A stretch of 64,000 nt of DNA, taken from NCBI RefSeq assembly GCF_000204055.1, contig NW_006768766.1, positions 1,294,941 to 1,358,940 of the forward strand, read 5' to 3'. The translations under genes were made by a program, and so were the position numbers. Below are positions 1 to 12,261 of this stretch, one piece after another (the stretch's first letter is position 1; each line of letters starts with the position of its first letter). The notes beneath the pieces are model-generated. The model saw only the letters and a program-made list of their open reading frames with translations. It was not told the DNA's origin and did not search any database. The DNA comes from Melampsora larici-populina 98AG31. Its lineage: Eukaryota > Basidiomycota > Pucciniomycetes > Pucciniales > Melampsoraceae.

Positions 1-22
1 AATCATTGGTGCTTTCTTTTAG

Positions 23-1534
23 ATCCGGATTTTTTCCCGGTGTAGTGAGTGAAAGATTCAAAATCACAATCCCATCAGATTTATTTGTTGATTTCTTCAT
101 TGTGTAAAATCATAAGCTCTTCCTCCTGTCCTCATGGTATAGGAAAACCGAACTGGCCAAAAGAATTGGAATCCTTTATACTGCATCAATCTTAGCGGGT
201 GCTTTTGGTGAGCCCCTCCCTTTTCTTCTCCAGATCTAGAATACTTTTCTCCTGCGTGATGAAAGCCTGACTTAACATTTGCCCAATGTCGCCTCTACAA
301 AGGCGGACTCATCTCTGGTGGTGTGATAACAGGACTTAATGAGGCTCGAGGCATCCGTGGATGGAGGTGGCTCTTTATCAGTTGAGTGTTTGTTTGATCT
401 GTATGACAGTAACTCTTGGCTGAATGGGTATGGTGATGTTGCATCAGTTGAGGGAGCAATCACAATGTTCGCGTCGATGGTGGCTGTATTCTTCATGCCT
501 GACTGGCCTTCCAATACGAAATGGCTCACTCCGGAGCAACGTGCGCTCGCAGCAGCTAGATTGGCTGCAGACCGGCCAGCTCACGCAGATCCACGACTCA
601 CCTTGACTCATCTACAAGCTTTCAAGGCCGCTGTGACAGATTGGAGAGTTTATTTGTTCTGTTTAATGGGTGAGGAAGATAATTGAATCTTCGTAATTCT
701 TCTCGACTTTGAAAATGTGTATTGACTTTTCATTCCATCACTTGTTAGATTTGATGATCACCAGCGAAACAACCATTTCTTACTTCATTCCCACCATCAC
801 TAGAACCCTTGGATATAAGGGTCAGATGGCTCAGTTCATGACTGTGCCAATATATATATGCACATTTGTAGGTGTCTTGGCCAATTCACTCTCGGCCGAC
901 TTTTTCAATGATCGCGTCTTCCACGTAGCGATTCCAACCGCGGTTGCTGGAGTGATGTATGCAATATGTGCTGGAATTAGCAATTCGGAGGCTCGGTACG
1001 GTCTCATATGGTTGGAGCCCTTTCTCTGATGTTATTTCTCAAATCGACATGCACATCTGACCCAATTTCTGCTAATTGTGATTGGTAAAATAGTATAGGA
1101 TATGCAGCGACTTTTGGCGCTCTCCCTGTTGTGCTCGCATGGCTTTCAAGAGAGCTGAATTATCCCGATTCAAAACGCGCTATCTCACAAGCTCTTGTGA
1201 ATTCTGGTAGGGCAACTTCTTCTTGCCTACCAAAGACAATCTGAACTTCCCACTGACTTGTCTTGAATACTTTCAATTTTCTATTGTAGTTGGTAATTCA
1301 GCATCCATCTATGGTAGTTTTCTATGGTCTGATGCACCCAAGTTTACCCATGGATTTGTAGCAAATTCAGTCTTTTGCTTCACTTGTTCCATCATTGCAA
1401 TCATTGGCCATCTTCTCTTTACCAAATACCCATCTATGACAACGCAGTTGCAACGTGATGCAGAATTATCAATCGAGATTCAACCCACTAATACTCCGTT
1501 GGATGAACGCAAAGACGTGAAATCTTCAATCTAG
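23..1534 (+). CDS. MFS transporter, allantoate permease (Dal5/ACS) family, 5' end outside window
   Basis: Seven exons can be joined in phase: 23-41, 117-207, 303-380, 448-669, 749-995, 1094-1206 and 1290-1534 (stop TAG). The window opens inside an intron, so the N-terminal part is missing. Landmarks of the fungal anion:cation symporter branch of the major facilitator superfamily are visible: an SGFFPG segment, a WYRKTELAKRIG loop with the positive charges expected between TM4 and TM5, GWRWLFIIEGAITM, and a cytoplasmic loop that starts WPSNTKWLTPEQRALAAAR. Hydrophobic segments follow to a short charged C-terminus. The family imports allantoate, nicotinate-like acids, vitamins or similar organic anions across the plasma membrane by proton symport; the substrate here cannot be told. 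No frameshift is seen. A second member of the family lies on the other strand at 7.5-10.3 kb. Confidence 0.88.
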
Positions 1535-3506
1535 CTTGTATATATGTCAATATATTTATCCTCTGACAACCATGGAATGATACACAACCTAACAATTCAC
1601 GATTCAACCTATGGGCGCTTCTGTATGAGATAACATGGAAGGAACCATCTCCTCATCTACACACCCTGGTTCAATCAGCCACCTCATGTATACCTGGGGG
1701 TTTTTGCAAGAGGTTTTTACAGTGTATTTTGGTCTTCAGTACCTCACACTATAGTGGCACCTCTGTGTTTCTTACCTGTTTAGTATCCTTCTGTTGAGAT
1801 TCTGTAGTTTGGTCTCATATAAATTCAGATTGGTATGGAAGCCACAAGAGGTGAGGTCACTGATCTTTGTGCCCAGGAACACAATGTGCTTTTGCCTGTT
1901 ATGAGTAGGGTTATGACTTGTTGGCTGAGTGTGCACAGACATCTCCTAGCTAGACTCAAGGGGAAACCTGACCTGACAATAACAGAAAAAGCCATGGGTT
2001 GGGGGCAGGAATTGGCTGGTCTCTAAGACTCACCCAACAATGGGGAGAGAGATATTACCTTGAATTAAAAACCATCTGAACTTGACATATGACCCCCTGA
2101 AAAATATTGGGCTGTACCAGTACCTACCCTGGCCAGACTTGCACATTTTGATAGATGGCATAAGTTGTGTTAGGGCCAGATCTAGCCCAGAAATACCAGG
2201 GCTGGGGCTGAGCCCTAATTTTAACCATCCAACCCAATACATATCAACTGTGCCATCTCAACCCCTTTGCATCAGGTTGCAAGGACAACTAGTAATTTAT
2301 GGGTAGCAAGTACAAGCAGAAGAACAAAGAGCAGTGCACATGTGAATTCATATGTGCACTCTTGAAGTTGTGCAATAGCTTTGGGGTGACTCATGGATGC
2401 AATGATTTCCTTGATTTGGGTGCAGAATAGATGCATATGCAGGATACTTTCACAGTCATGGTGTACTCTGGGTTTTGGGAATCTGAATAAATCAACAAAT
2501 CCAAGAAGCATTCTTAATTTCCTTTTGAAAAGCATATGGGCCTGAGGTTCCAATTTTATGCCTCTCAAGAGCTCTCCTTCATTTTCTCTCTAGCTACACT
2601 CCATAGTGCTCAGCTTTTGTTTCATCCCTCCCTTTCAAACTCATCCAAAACCCTGTTTACGTTTGGGTGGAAGATTGAGAAATGCAAGAGGCTCTTCGTG
2701 CTTAGAGGTGTCATACATCATTATTGAGATGCAGAGATCTGGTGAACAAGCCATGAGAATGTATTGAGTAAACTTGTGAGGTAAGAGTGGTACTACTCCC
2801 TTCATACATATTGAGATAGCAAAACATGATTTCTGGTTAGTTGTAAACCTGTCCCTGTGATTGGACATCTCCTTACATTCAAGGTGGACAGGGAAATAGA
2901 GACAAAAAATCTGTTCATTCTTGTACACCAAATTGTGGTAGTCTCTGATCTAACTAAGCTTGCATGTACATATCAGAAAACTTGACATCAGATTTGATGA
3001 GAAAAATAGTATTCAAAATGAATGTGTCTGCAGCAAGATTCTGCATACAAATCGCCAAGTTGACAAACTTGCAAAAAGATACACATACTTTCAAGCTTCC
3101 TTTAGAGATCCCATATTTTAAACCACTGTGAGGCCAAGGTGGTAGCTGAGAACATCAATTTCTTTCAATCAACATCATCACAATTTATCAACAATCATCG
3201 ATGATCAATGAATACAAGTTGGATTTAAAATCCAAGCAAGCATATGGCTGATGACCATGAAGCTCTCATATTGAGGATATGGTGCACCATGGATGCAACA
3301 TCTGAGGGCAAAAAAGCCATATCTTTTTAATTTCCAGCTTTCTGGGAAAGCTTTAAACTTTGAACTGAATGATATTCAGGGATTTTTACAAACCTCACTA
3401 CTCCCTCTACCGGAATTATTGTGTCTACAATATCCTTCTTGTGGTTACAGTCCTGATCTCTTCGCCTGTAGAGCAATCATCGAGTGACATCAAGTTTAAA
3501 TACATT
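1535..3506. other. Intergenic, no gene recognised
   Basis: About 2 kb between the MFS gene and the Swp1 stop. Short open frames on both strands lack conserved motifs or sensible splice context. I saw no tRNA, terminal repeat or target-site duplication here. Confidence 0.5.
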
Positions 3507-4843
3507 TTACTCGGCTTTGCCTTTTCCTTTTAGGCCACCTCCATGGATTTTGGATAAGATAACATGACTAGCACTGATAGGATTTCTCTTTCTTCTTGCT
3601 TTCAATTCACTCAATGCTGTTCGTCCACTGAGGATGAGTGGTAGGGCGAGTAGGAAAGCAATGGGGAGGTATTGATATAATCGAAGTGAGGTCCAATAGG
3701 TCAAGATCATGACTTCTTGAGAAGCGATGGTAGCGAGAAAGATGATGGTTGAAGTTGAAGAAGGACCTAGAAGTTTGAATCCAGGTGTGGAAGCACTTGA
3801 GAGGGTTGACCACTGAGAAAGGAATCATCGCAGGATAGTCAGTTTTACTTTGAGTAAACAGGGATCAACAATTCAAAAGGATACAAGAATTGAGTTGAAT
3901 ACTTACAGCCGACAGAAGGATAAACCAAGGTGAGAGTACCACTACGGTGTAGGCTACGCTGATGATAGGAGAGATCGGCTTGCGAGGTGCTCGGAAAGTC
4001 CACTCGATCGGTGGTTGGGGAGCATACTTTTCCAACTCCAGGTTGGAAGGTGCTAAGGATTTGAATACATGTATCAGCATAACTCAGTTAGTATAGCAGT
4101 CAATTAAATTTAAGTGAAGTGGCTACACACGTGAGCCATCCTTGGTGTCCCAGTAGGGGTAAGGGAGTATCATATTCGACGGGATTTGAATGGTAGCGAG
4201 AGTCTTTCGTAAAGGCTTGTGTTTTGGAGAAGGGTCGGCCAATACGATCTCCAACTGAATCTTGCCTTGCTCACTCAGGCTGAAAAAGTCGGTCGGAGCT
4301 CGTGCGAGGTCCTACAACGACATATATCGAACAAGTAAGGATTTAAGTAGATCCCTTGAGTATCAGTGGTTGGGATGATGACCACTGACCAATTCCCATT
4401 TGGCTTTTCCGGCACCCCTCACTTTGACGACTGAAGTCCAGTGAAGCTTTGTATCAACCCCGGTAGCCAAGAGATGAACTTGATGTGGAGTAAGTCCTTT
4501 GGAATCCTTTCCATCAGAAGAACTTCCAGTGATATGAAAGGTAAGTTTGAGTACGTTCTCAGAAGTAACTGAAAGAATTTTGTTCGATTGACTGGCAGTT
4601 GATGAAACACTACAAGAATCGATCGCATACACATCAAATTAACGCATCACTTGTCAGCCTAGATCTGAGCCAAAAACATTTCAAAGACAACCGAATGACT
4701 CACTCTACCTTGTCAGTAGTGATACCACTCCCGTCGGCTACCACCAGTTGACCATCTTGAAGTACAAAATCGCATGTCACCGAAGCAATTGTGGCGGCCA
4801 GGAAGAGCAACCATCCGATCCCAAACTGAAAACCAGAACGCAT
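3507..4843 (-). CDS. SWP1: Oligosaccharyltransferase subunit Swp1 / ribophorin II
   Basis: Five exons on the minus strand: 4843-4704, 4609-4390, 4311-4131, 4052-3907 and 3812-3507. They total 993 nt (330 aa plus stop) with all phases closing. The start ATG opens a hydrophobic signal sequence ending near VTC, giving ER entry. A lumenal beta-rich region follows. The C-terminal part has the family landmark KYAPQPPIEWTFRAP followed by three membrane segments, including TYWTSLRLYQYLP and a final hydrophobic helix before a basic tail (ELKARRKRN). Swp1 is a non-catalytic subunit of the complex that moves the lipid-linked glycan onto Asn in Asn-X-Ser/Thr. The length fits fungal Swp1, which is shorter than animal ribophorin II. 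Exon 1 ends at a GTGAGT donor; an upstream GTAGAG would break the frame. No damage is seen. Confidence 0.85.
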
Positions 4844-5984
4844 GACGAGTATATCCAGCCTTGACGAAATCTAATTGATCGATAAATTCTCCAGCTACTG
4901 ATGCGTTTTCAATGTTCTCTTTGCTGATGGAAAGTGCTTCGAGGATGGGTTGTTAACCTCAATGAAATCTTTCTTGCGCGAGACGTGGATGTTGATCGGT
5001 TCTTACTGCCCCTCTGTAATCCCATACACATACAAGCCTACACCCATAACATTCCAAATCTTCTTCATTCGTAATTCCTGATGCTTTCAGTCAACATTTC
5101 GTCTGGAAAGCTGGAAAGCAGCTTGGTCAAAATAAGGTAGCGCACTACATTTCATGCCTAATTTATAAATTTGAAGGACAGGTATCCAGGGCACCACCAT
5201 GGTCCCGAATGGCCAACAAACCAGATAGCCAAACGTGCGAGATGCTGATGGTCTGATATCACATGTTCTCTTCCAATACCACTCACTACGACATGACAAG
5301 GAGTATTCTAAGATATAAAGCAGATTTGATCACCCTTCGATCATATTCTTATGGTATTCCAGAAGTGAAATCCTTGCAAATGATCCTACTTCGGAATCAC
5401 ACTTCTATAGGGTTTGTGGTTGGCATGCTGGGCGTGAAAAAGCATCTCACATGACTCAGGATTTCCATGATATGGAATCAATGGATTTATCGAAATGATT
5501 AGGGGTTAGATACGGTTTGGTAACGCAGTATCCCCTTAGGTGGATGTATAGAACTGCTTTAGTGGAAAAAATCACGAACATTCAGTGCATTCATTCGCGC
5601 CTCCAAGCTCACAACTGCTATGTACATAATTCCCTCTTCCAAGACCAACGGAGGGCAACACGCGAGAGGCTTGGGTTTAGCTATTCAAGCTATATGGTTT
5701 TTTTCTCAAGAAAAAAGGTGTCTCAAGATTGCAAGTTGTCTGTATATTTAGTAAAGTATAAAATGTCTGCTGCTAGATCAATCACAAGAATACATCAAAC
5801 CACAAGAAATGGAGGACCATCAATTGAAATAAAACTGGAAAAAACCAATCCTTATTATTGAAAGGTATCAACATTTCAAGACAACCAGCTAGTGGCCAAT
5901 GACATTCAATGGTAGAAGGTCACGCCTTTACATGGTGTAAACATGTGACTTGGTGGAAGGTGGTTGCGGGACGTTTCAGCCCAG
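4844..5984. other. Intergenic, promoter side of SWP1
   Basis: About 1.1 kb upstream of the SWP1 start and downstream of the small secreted gene. It presumably holds the SWP1 promoter. Open frames of 60-114 codons here show no family features and I do not call them genes. Confidence 0.45.
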
Positions 5985-6725
5985 CTACGCCGGGTTGCAG
6001 TCATTACACGCTGAAAAGGAAAAGATTTTCCCGTCAATGATTGAGTTGTCCTAGATCGTTGTGCATTCGACTCACTTATGTATGGGACGGTGTCTGGGCT
6101 CAGATTGTAGCAGTCATAAGTTCTATCCCCGGCATTCGTACAAGCTGAACGGTTTAATCCCGATTTCGAGGTAAAAAAATCTGAAGTAAGTGATGGGAAA
6201 TAGGATTGTAGTCAATGGAATGGTTACGCACAATATGTGCCATCAGCCATCCAGGAGTAGTCCGTGCATTGTTGCTTGCTTATGCCAGGGTCGGTGCGGG
6301 GTGCGCCATGGATTCGACAGGTGTCCATTTCGACCCATTTGTTACCTAATTTTGTGATCATAAGATTAAGATGCAATAGTTAGATTCCTTGTGAGATTGG
6401 ATCATGAGACAACGGGTTTGTGTATCAATCAATACCTACCATTCAGTGAACAGCTTTTGTACCTGCACGAATGACGTTCCCTTTCCTGATTACCCTTGAT
6501 GCATGCTATAAAATTGAGGAGAGGCGTAATCGCGATAGCTCAATGACTGGCGTTCAAAATCAACAGCGAAAAACAAAAGCGCAACGTACTAACATCGCCC
6601 CCCTTCCACCGAACGGCTCCTGTCAACCCGCCATCGCAAGCAACTGTCAATCCTGATACGATGTGTGCGCTGAAACACAAGGTAAAGACTAGCACAGCAA
6701 CCTTGATTTGATATTGGTGGAACAT
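5985..6725 (-). CDS. Small secreted cysteine-rich protein (effector-like candidate)
   Basis: I do not recognise the family. Five exons join on the minus strand: 6725-6586, 6462-6440 (23 nt), 6345-6232, 6180-6076 and 6010-5985. They total 408 nt, giving 135 aa and a TAG stop. The first 25 or so residues (MFHQYQIKVAVLVFTLCFSA...) form a classic signal peptide ending near HIVSG. The predicted mature chain of about 110 residues holds eight cysteines, an even number fitting four disulfides, and ends TCNDCNPA. There is no membrane segment. Small secreted Cys-rich proteins are typical of plant-infecting fungi, but a role in infection is inference. The donor of exon 1 is the weak point: a GTTGCG site closes the phase, while a nearby GTTAGT or GTACGT would not. 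The other junctions use good sites. Confidence 0.6.
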
Positions 6726-7469
6726 GATGACGAGCAAGGCAAGACGAAAATTGGGATGAAGGTGATCAAGAGGGGGATTGCGGAGGTTGAGACAACGTAT
6801 GTTGGAAATGAGGAGACCAATGAGAAGTGAATGAATTGTGATGGAGTCTGCCCTTCAGCTGTAAATACGAGAACAGCGGTAAAGGTCTGGAAAAATATTG
6901 AAGCCATGGATTTTGCACTGTGTCTGTCTGTGAATACAAATGTATATAGACACACGGTCACTATTGACTGAACACTTCTCCCGGGACCGCTTCTTTCTTC
7001 ATCCGCCAAGCCGCCGTATGGGAGCTTATATCAAGCTCTGTGCTCTAGTCGGGGCAGGTCGTAGGATGTTCCAAAGATTCAAAGCTATTAAGTCTTGTTT
7101 ATGTAGCATCTGTAGTTAAACTCGATCGAGTCCCTCGCGGCGAGGCGGAGCGGCCTGGAGCGGCATGACGCCTTGCCGTAGCCAGAGGGACTCCAATGTT
7201 ATTTCCACCTCAAGAAGCAAGTTGATGAAGGCGAAAATAAGAATAGAGATAGCAAATTACACTCATCAGAAATTTCTTCTCTATAACAATTTAATTTTTC
7301 TTCATGTCGCCATCTTCTTGGGTTTCGCAAAGTAGGCAGCTTATATTTGTGGTCTCTCTCAAATCCTTGCTAATTGCAGCGTTGTAAAACTTTATGCTAT
7401 AGTACTTAAACAAAAAAATACTTGCTAAAGTGTAATACGAAGGAGGGAGATTCGGAGACAGAGTTCCTG
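6726..7469. other. Intergenic, with a GC-rich inverted repeat
   Basis: Contains the promoter side of the small secreted gene and a 66-bp GC-rich block at 7128-7193 (listed separately). A minus-strand open frame at 6689-7009 overlaps the secreted gene's start and has no support as a gene. Confidence 0.45.
7128..7193. repeat. 66-bp GC-rich inverted-repeat element
   Basis: The block begins GAGTCCCTC and ends GAGGGACTC, a perfect 9-bp inverted repeat around a strongly GC-rich core with repeated GGAGCGGC. It stands out sharply from its AT-rich surroundings. No target-site duplication is evident, so its origin is open. Confidence 0.5.
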
Positions 7470-10318
7470 TCACAAGGTATATAAAAATGTCGGATCACGA
7501 TCCCCAATGGGAGACTTGGTCGTTCCCTCATCTCGTTGTTTCCAATACTCCCATGCTATATGATCTCTTTTTCCAGCCTTTCGAGCAATATTTTCTTTCC
7601 AGCAATAAAGTACATTGGCTGCCGTACATAGCCAAGCTGCGCAAACGAATGTCAGTGCGATTTTATGACCTTTCACAAATCGCGGTCCTTGATGGGCAGC
7701 GTTTGTGTAAACAAAAGGAGCTATAAATCCTGCTACATTTCCAATCTGGGCGAAAAAGATCAGGTTTCAGAAACTTTGATTTTTTTGTGAAGATTTGGGG
7801 CATACCATGATTTGAACTGCAATGGTAGTAGCTCTCTTAGTAACTCCAGAAGAGTTGTTGGGGAGGATAGTGAGAAAGCAAGCTAAAGATGGAAATATCC
7901 CTGTCGTCATAAGGAACACACTCGCGTATCGAACCCTTGGACTTCTTGACAGGCATGCCAGGATGTCTGGTAAAAAGGGACAAAGTAAGAATGTATCTAT
8001 TCAGCATGTGAATCCAAGAAATGTCGTATGTATGAAAGCTTTCAGATTTCATAAACCTGGTGCTCACATCCTGCAACACTGATTGGGAGTAAAACCAACA
8101 CAAGTGGCCCGCGAATTCGAGCTTTATCTGAGACCCGAGCCACTACTATGACCATCCCTGCAGCGGGTAGGTACGGATAGGAAGAGAATAGTTGCGCCTG
8201 GGCCCCAGCATACCCCATTCCTCTCACTACTAGATGATTGTGGAGTTGTGTAAGAGGCCACCTGGAAGTAGGTCGTAGCATAAGGTTCCAAACTCACGAG
8301 TTGGGCTATCAAGATAGAAGGAAAGGACAGATGACAGTCAGTACCTGTGTGTACCGCTTGGCATTTATGGAAATAGGCATGAGAAGAGTTTGCTTGTTGA
8401 AGATCTCGATAACAGTCATTACTTACAGAAAGAAACTAAAAGTATACAACTCGACCAAGAGTGCCATTACAGCAAGTCCAGTCATCCAAGCTTGTGGATC
8501 CCGAAGCCCGCGGCGCACTTCAGCCCATTCGAAATGCTCCACTTCAGGACTGTCGGAGTGATCGGAAGGACGCTGATTACGCTCTGCTGTCTTGTCATCT
8601 TCCCGGATAGAGCCCTTTTTTGAACCGCGTGATACAGAATGGCTTCGGTCTTGATACATATCACAATGTATCTTAAGCCGGTTAGCTGGCGCATGACGGA
8701 TAGTGATTTTTAGGCATCAGTTGACGGCACACATGGCGAAGAACCATAACAAAGAGTCTGACCTGCAAAATCCTTCTCATATATATCTAAAAACCTGGCA
8801 GATGCGATACTTGGACAAAGTATGAACCAGCCGATGATCGAAAACACAATCGTCAAGAGCCCCTCTTCGATAGAGATTCATGAAGCAATATTGTGTAAGT
8901 TACCATGTGGTACGAAAGGAAGAGAAATATGAGAATGCACCTAATATAAAGACCCAACTATGGAAACACGCAAATATATCAGCCTGTCGAGCATGGAGAT
9001 CAAGCACGAAGTGATTTATCTTCAAGACTTACGCCCACCCAGGCTGATGCCTAATTCCGTTCATTCGCTGGATTCCATAAGCCAGAAGCCCACTAAAAGC
9101 TCCTCCCAAGGCTACGCATGATATGAGGATACCGATTCTGAGTTGCAACTCATTTTTCCTATAAAGTGTGGAAAGGTATAATACCTAAAATCGATGGAAC
9201 AATACGAATTGTTGGCAGTAGTCCCACAATGATATTTTTCTTGCACGCTCACCATTCCTGGTAGCATTCCGCCCTCAAAAAGGCCTGTTGGATTAACGAG
9301 ATGAACTTGGGCTAGACTGTGAGAGATTGACAACACGAAAACTTGCCTAATAACAAGCGAGTTACGATGAAAGTTGCATAGTTGGTCATGAACGCCGAAC
9401 ACAGTGTCACAATTCCTTTTGTGATGCGAAAGAGTTCACCGAGCTAGTTAGCGAGTTGATGTATCGATGTGGCACCACAGGAGGGGCGAGACCGTTCAAA
9501 GAAAATGACAAGATCACCAACCCCAGCCACAAACCAAAAACGTTAACCAATTCTGTGAAAGAAGCCCATCAGCCTACTGTGTCAGTATTCACTGTTGGTA
9601 AATATCAAGGCACGAACCTTGATTCCAAAGCGTCCAATCAGAAGATTGGAAGGTATCTCGGATGTGACGTAAGTCAGAAAACTTTTGAAACCCCTCAAAA
9701 TATAAGTGTTGAATTCCTTCAAAGTATCTTGATGCCTTGCCTCAAGATCGACTCACAAAACAGCTAGTCCAATGTTGAACTGTATACCTTTGAGACCGAG
9801 ATCTTTTTCTAGACCTGCGATCTGCAAATCCAATCATTGACTCCTTGGTCAGCTCCACAGTATTCATTATAAAGTAGGCCTTGTGAGTTTTCGAAAGATC
9901 AGAAGGATATTTTTTCGAAGGAAATAGATAGGGTTGCGGGACTGATACCTTGGCGTTTCCAATATTTGTCCTGTCGACTTACAATGCCGAACCGGAATGC
10001 ATGGTACAACAGTGAGGAGTGGTCATGTCAGCAATCAACACATTTTTCAAACAAAAATCGTATCAAAAGTCAACCGGACTCACTGAAACAGCTTAGCCAG
10101 AGTAATGATAGGATCGGCATAGTGTGGATATCGATTTTTCGTACGATCTTTCGATTCATCTTTGCATACTCTGGGTGGCGCTAAACATGAAAGGCCGAGA
10201 CCAAAGGCGAAAATGAGTTTGAGGTTAGCCAGATCATCTTCATCAGCACGAGTGATTCATCAGAACAAATTATGCGACAAACTGGATCGTAAATGGGGAT
10301 GTCAGATGGCAACTCCAT
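7470..10318 (-). CDS. MFS transporter, allantoate permease (Dal5/ACS) family, many exons with two microexons
   Basis: Fifteen exons close in phase on the minus strand: 10170-10084, 9977-9949, 9821-9757, 9681-9618, 9552-9522, 9415-9347, 9284-9253, 9184-9033, 8957-8941, 8864-8763, 8649-8427, 8305-8298, 8229-8068, 7966-7806 and 7745-7470 (TGA). They give about 490 residues. The start lies further upstream; an ATG at 10318 is possible but the first junction is unresolved. Family landmarks: RKIDIHTMPILSLLWL, DRTNIGNAK, SEIPSNLL, GLFEGGMLPGM, YRKNELQLRIG, EGLLTIVFSIIGWF, FFLPTLVRGMGYAGAQAQLF and GVTKRATTIAVQI. The exons of 17 nt (8957-8941) and 8 nt (8305-8298) are needed to restore conserved segments in frame. 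The intron after 9347 starts with GC instead of GT. Role: proton-coupled uptake of an organic anion or vitamin, substrate unknown. Confidence 0.85.
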
Positions 10319-12261
10319 CTGACTGTATATATATATATGATAAATATCTAGATGCCGCGTATGTGACTACGAATTGAATATTGCGTCAAAGCAAAAGTAA
10401 AGGTGCGCAAATCAATTTAATGAGCCTAAAAATTAGCGTTATCTGATGGCAGTGACCTGATGACTTTATGCGAAAGGATTTCTAGTTGAATGAGACAAGG
10501 GTGGGGCTTACATAGAATGATTGATCCGAAACGAGACTTACATTTGTCTCGGAATTTATGATACAACAAGAAGCATAGGGCATTCCGTCAACAGAACAGA
10601 ACAGAATAGATTGTTGAAGGAAATATGGAGAAATTCACTCAGATTCAGACGAGCTTGGTTTCTTTTTAAGATTATTCAGGATCACTGTAAGACAAGCTCT
10701 GAGAATTTGGAAATCGATACTTTACGCTGGATGTGCTGTCATATATATACGCCTTCAGTCTCTGAGACGATACGATACACAACGGGCGATTGGAGCACCG
10801 AATCTGAGGGGATTTGAGCTTTTTGGTAAACTCAACCAAGTCCCTCGCTGCTACTGTCGAGCTTTTTGAGGACATGCCTCGAGTTGCACAAGATAAATAA
10901 GATAAGGTTATCGATAGAAGCTAGAATACAAACTGAATGTACCCTGAAGGAGAGTTTGAGCTATATATAGCACACCCAGGTTTGGTGGCGACGATGTCCA
11001 AAATTAGTGCAGAATCTGCCTGGAGAGTTCTTCATTTCCTCTTCTCCCCTTGCTGATCTACTGATTATTCACCACATATCAGTCTTAGCCCTTTGAATAG
11101 GTGCTGCAAAATCTCTCATCCTCTCGGGATAATGTCAGTTGGCCCTAAACTTGCAAGGGTGTGGGGCTAGAATCAAGCCTGGAACTTGAAGGCCAGACCC
11201 GCAACACGGATACACCAGCACGCTTCTAATTAAGTAACAACAATGATTCCAAAAACGCTTGTAAAAAGGGAAATCAGGCCGATAATTGCACAGAAGTTGA
11301 GCATTTGAACCATTGAGATTTTCTTATCTAGCTCAGTGTATGAAAGACACATGGGAGACCATTCACCTGAGGATTTATCTGAAGAAGAGTAAAGCACAAA
11401 GAATAGCTCAATTTTGGCTATTTGATTTGCTTGGTTCACTCTTTATTAATTTTTCTTTTTTGAAAAGAAGCTTTTAGTAATTCTCCATGGACTAAACAAC
11501 ATAGGACACACTGACACAACCAGCATTACAATTGAGTTATCTCAAAGAAAACCAACTTGTTATAAATGCAGGGCCTTGCCCACATTATTGAACAAGTAGA
11601 CCTGCCTTTTATTGCCAATTTTGAGGTGAAATATGAAATTTGGTACCACATACTTTACATCCTTCAATCTATCTTGATGAGAGGGTCAAAACTTGCAATA
11701 AAGACTACCTGCCTAAAATTGCAACATTTTCCATGATTTCTGATTCTAGATTTGTTTTTCGGTGTCATGAAAAACCACATGTGACCCATACAATCTACTG
11801 ATATGTGTTTTATTCTTCAATAATATTTTTACAAGTAGTCCTGAGTCCACTTGCAAGTTGCAACGGAGTATCTGTTTGTTGAGGGTGCATTGAGGAAGAT
11901 TTTGAAACTGTTAAGTAAAACATTGTTTTAATGCAGTTTCTTTAACCTAACCAAATGTAGTCTGGATGGGAGAAATGTTGTTTTTTGAAGTGTTGTTGTG
12001 GCTGATCGATCGAATCAGTGGTATGACTATACCACAGTTTGGCTTTCCCACTTCCACCTGGCTTACTCAACTTTATCATACGACATACCTGCTCAGCATT
12101 GAGCAATAGTGGTCAACAGCTTCATTTCTACATTTCCTTCAACTCATCAACAAAACAAACCATCAAATCAACTATCAGTCGAACTCGGTCACCGTCCTCT
12201 CATTGGCTCGTCGCCTGGATTTAAACAAGACATTAAATTTAATTCAAATTGTTCAGCCAAG
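10319..12261. other. Intergenic between the MFS gene and coatomer alpha
   Basis: About 1.9 kb with no supported gene. It includes a short TA microsatellite near 10326-10340 and presumably the promoters of both flanking genes, which are divergently transcribed. Confidence 0.45.

Noticed and set aside
6689..7009. Minus-strand open frame of 106 codons
   Set aside because: It overlaps the start of the small secreted gene in another frame and shows no domain or codon pattern.
7487..7726. Plus-strand open frame of 79 codons
   Set aside because: It lies over the last exon of the minus-strand MFS transporter, whose protein features are clear.
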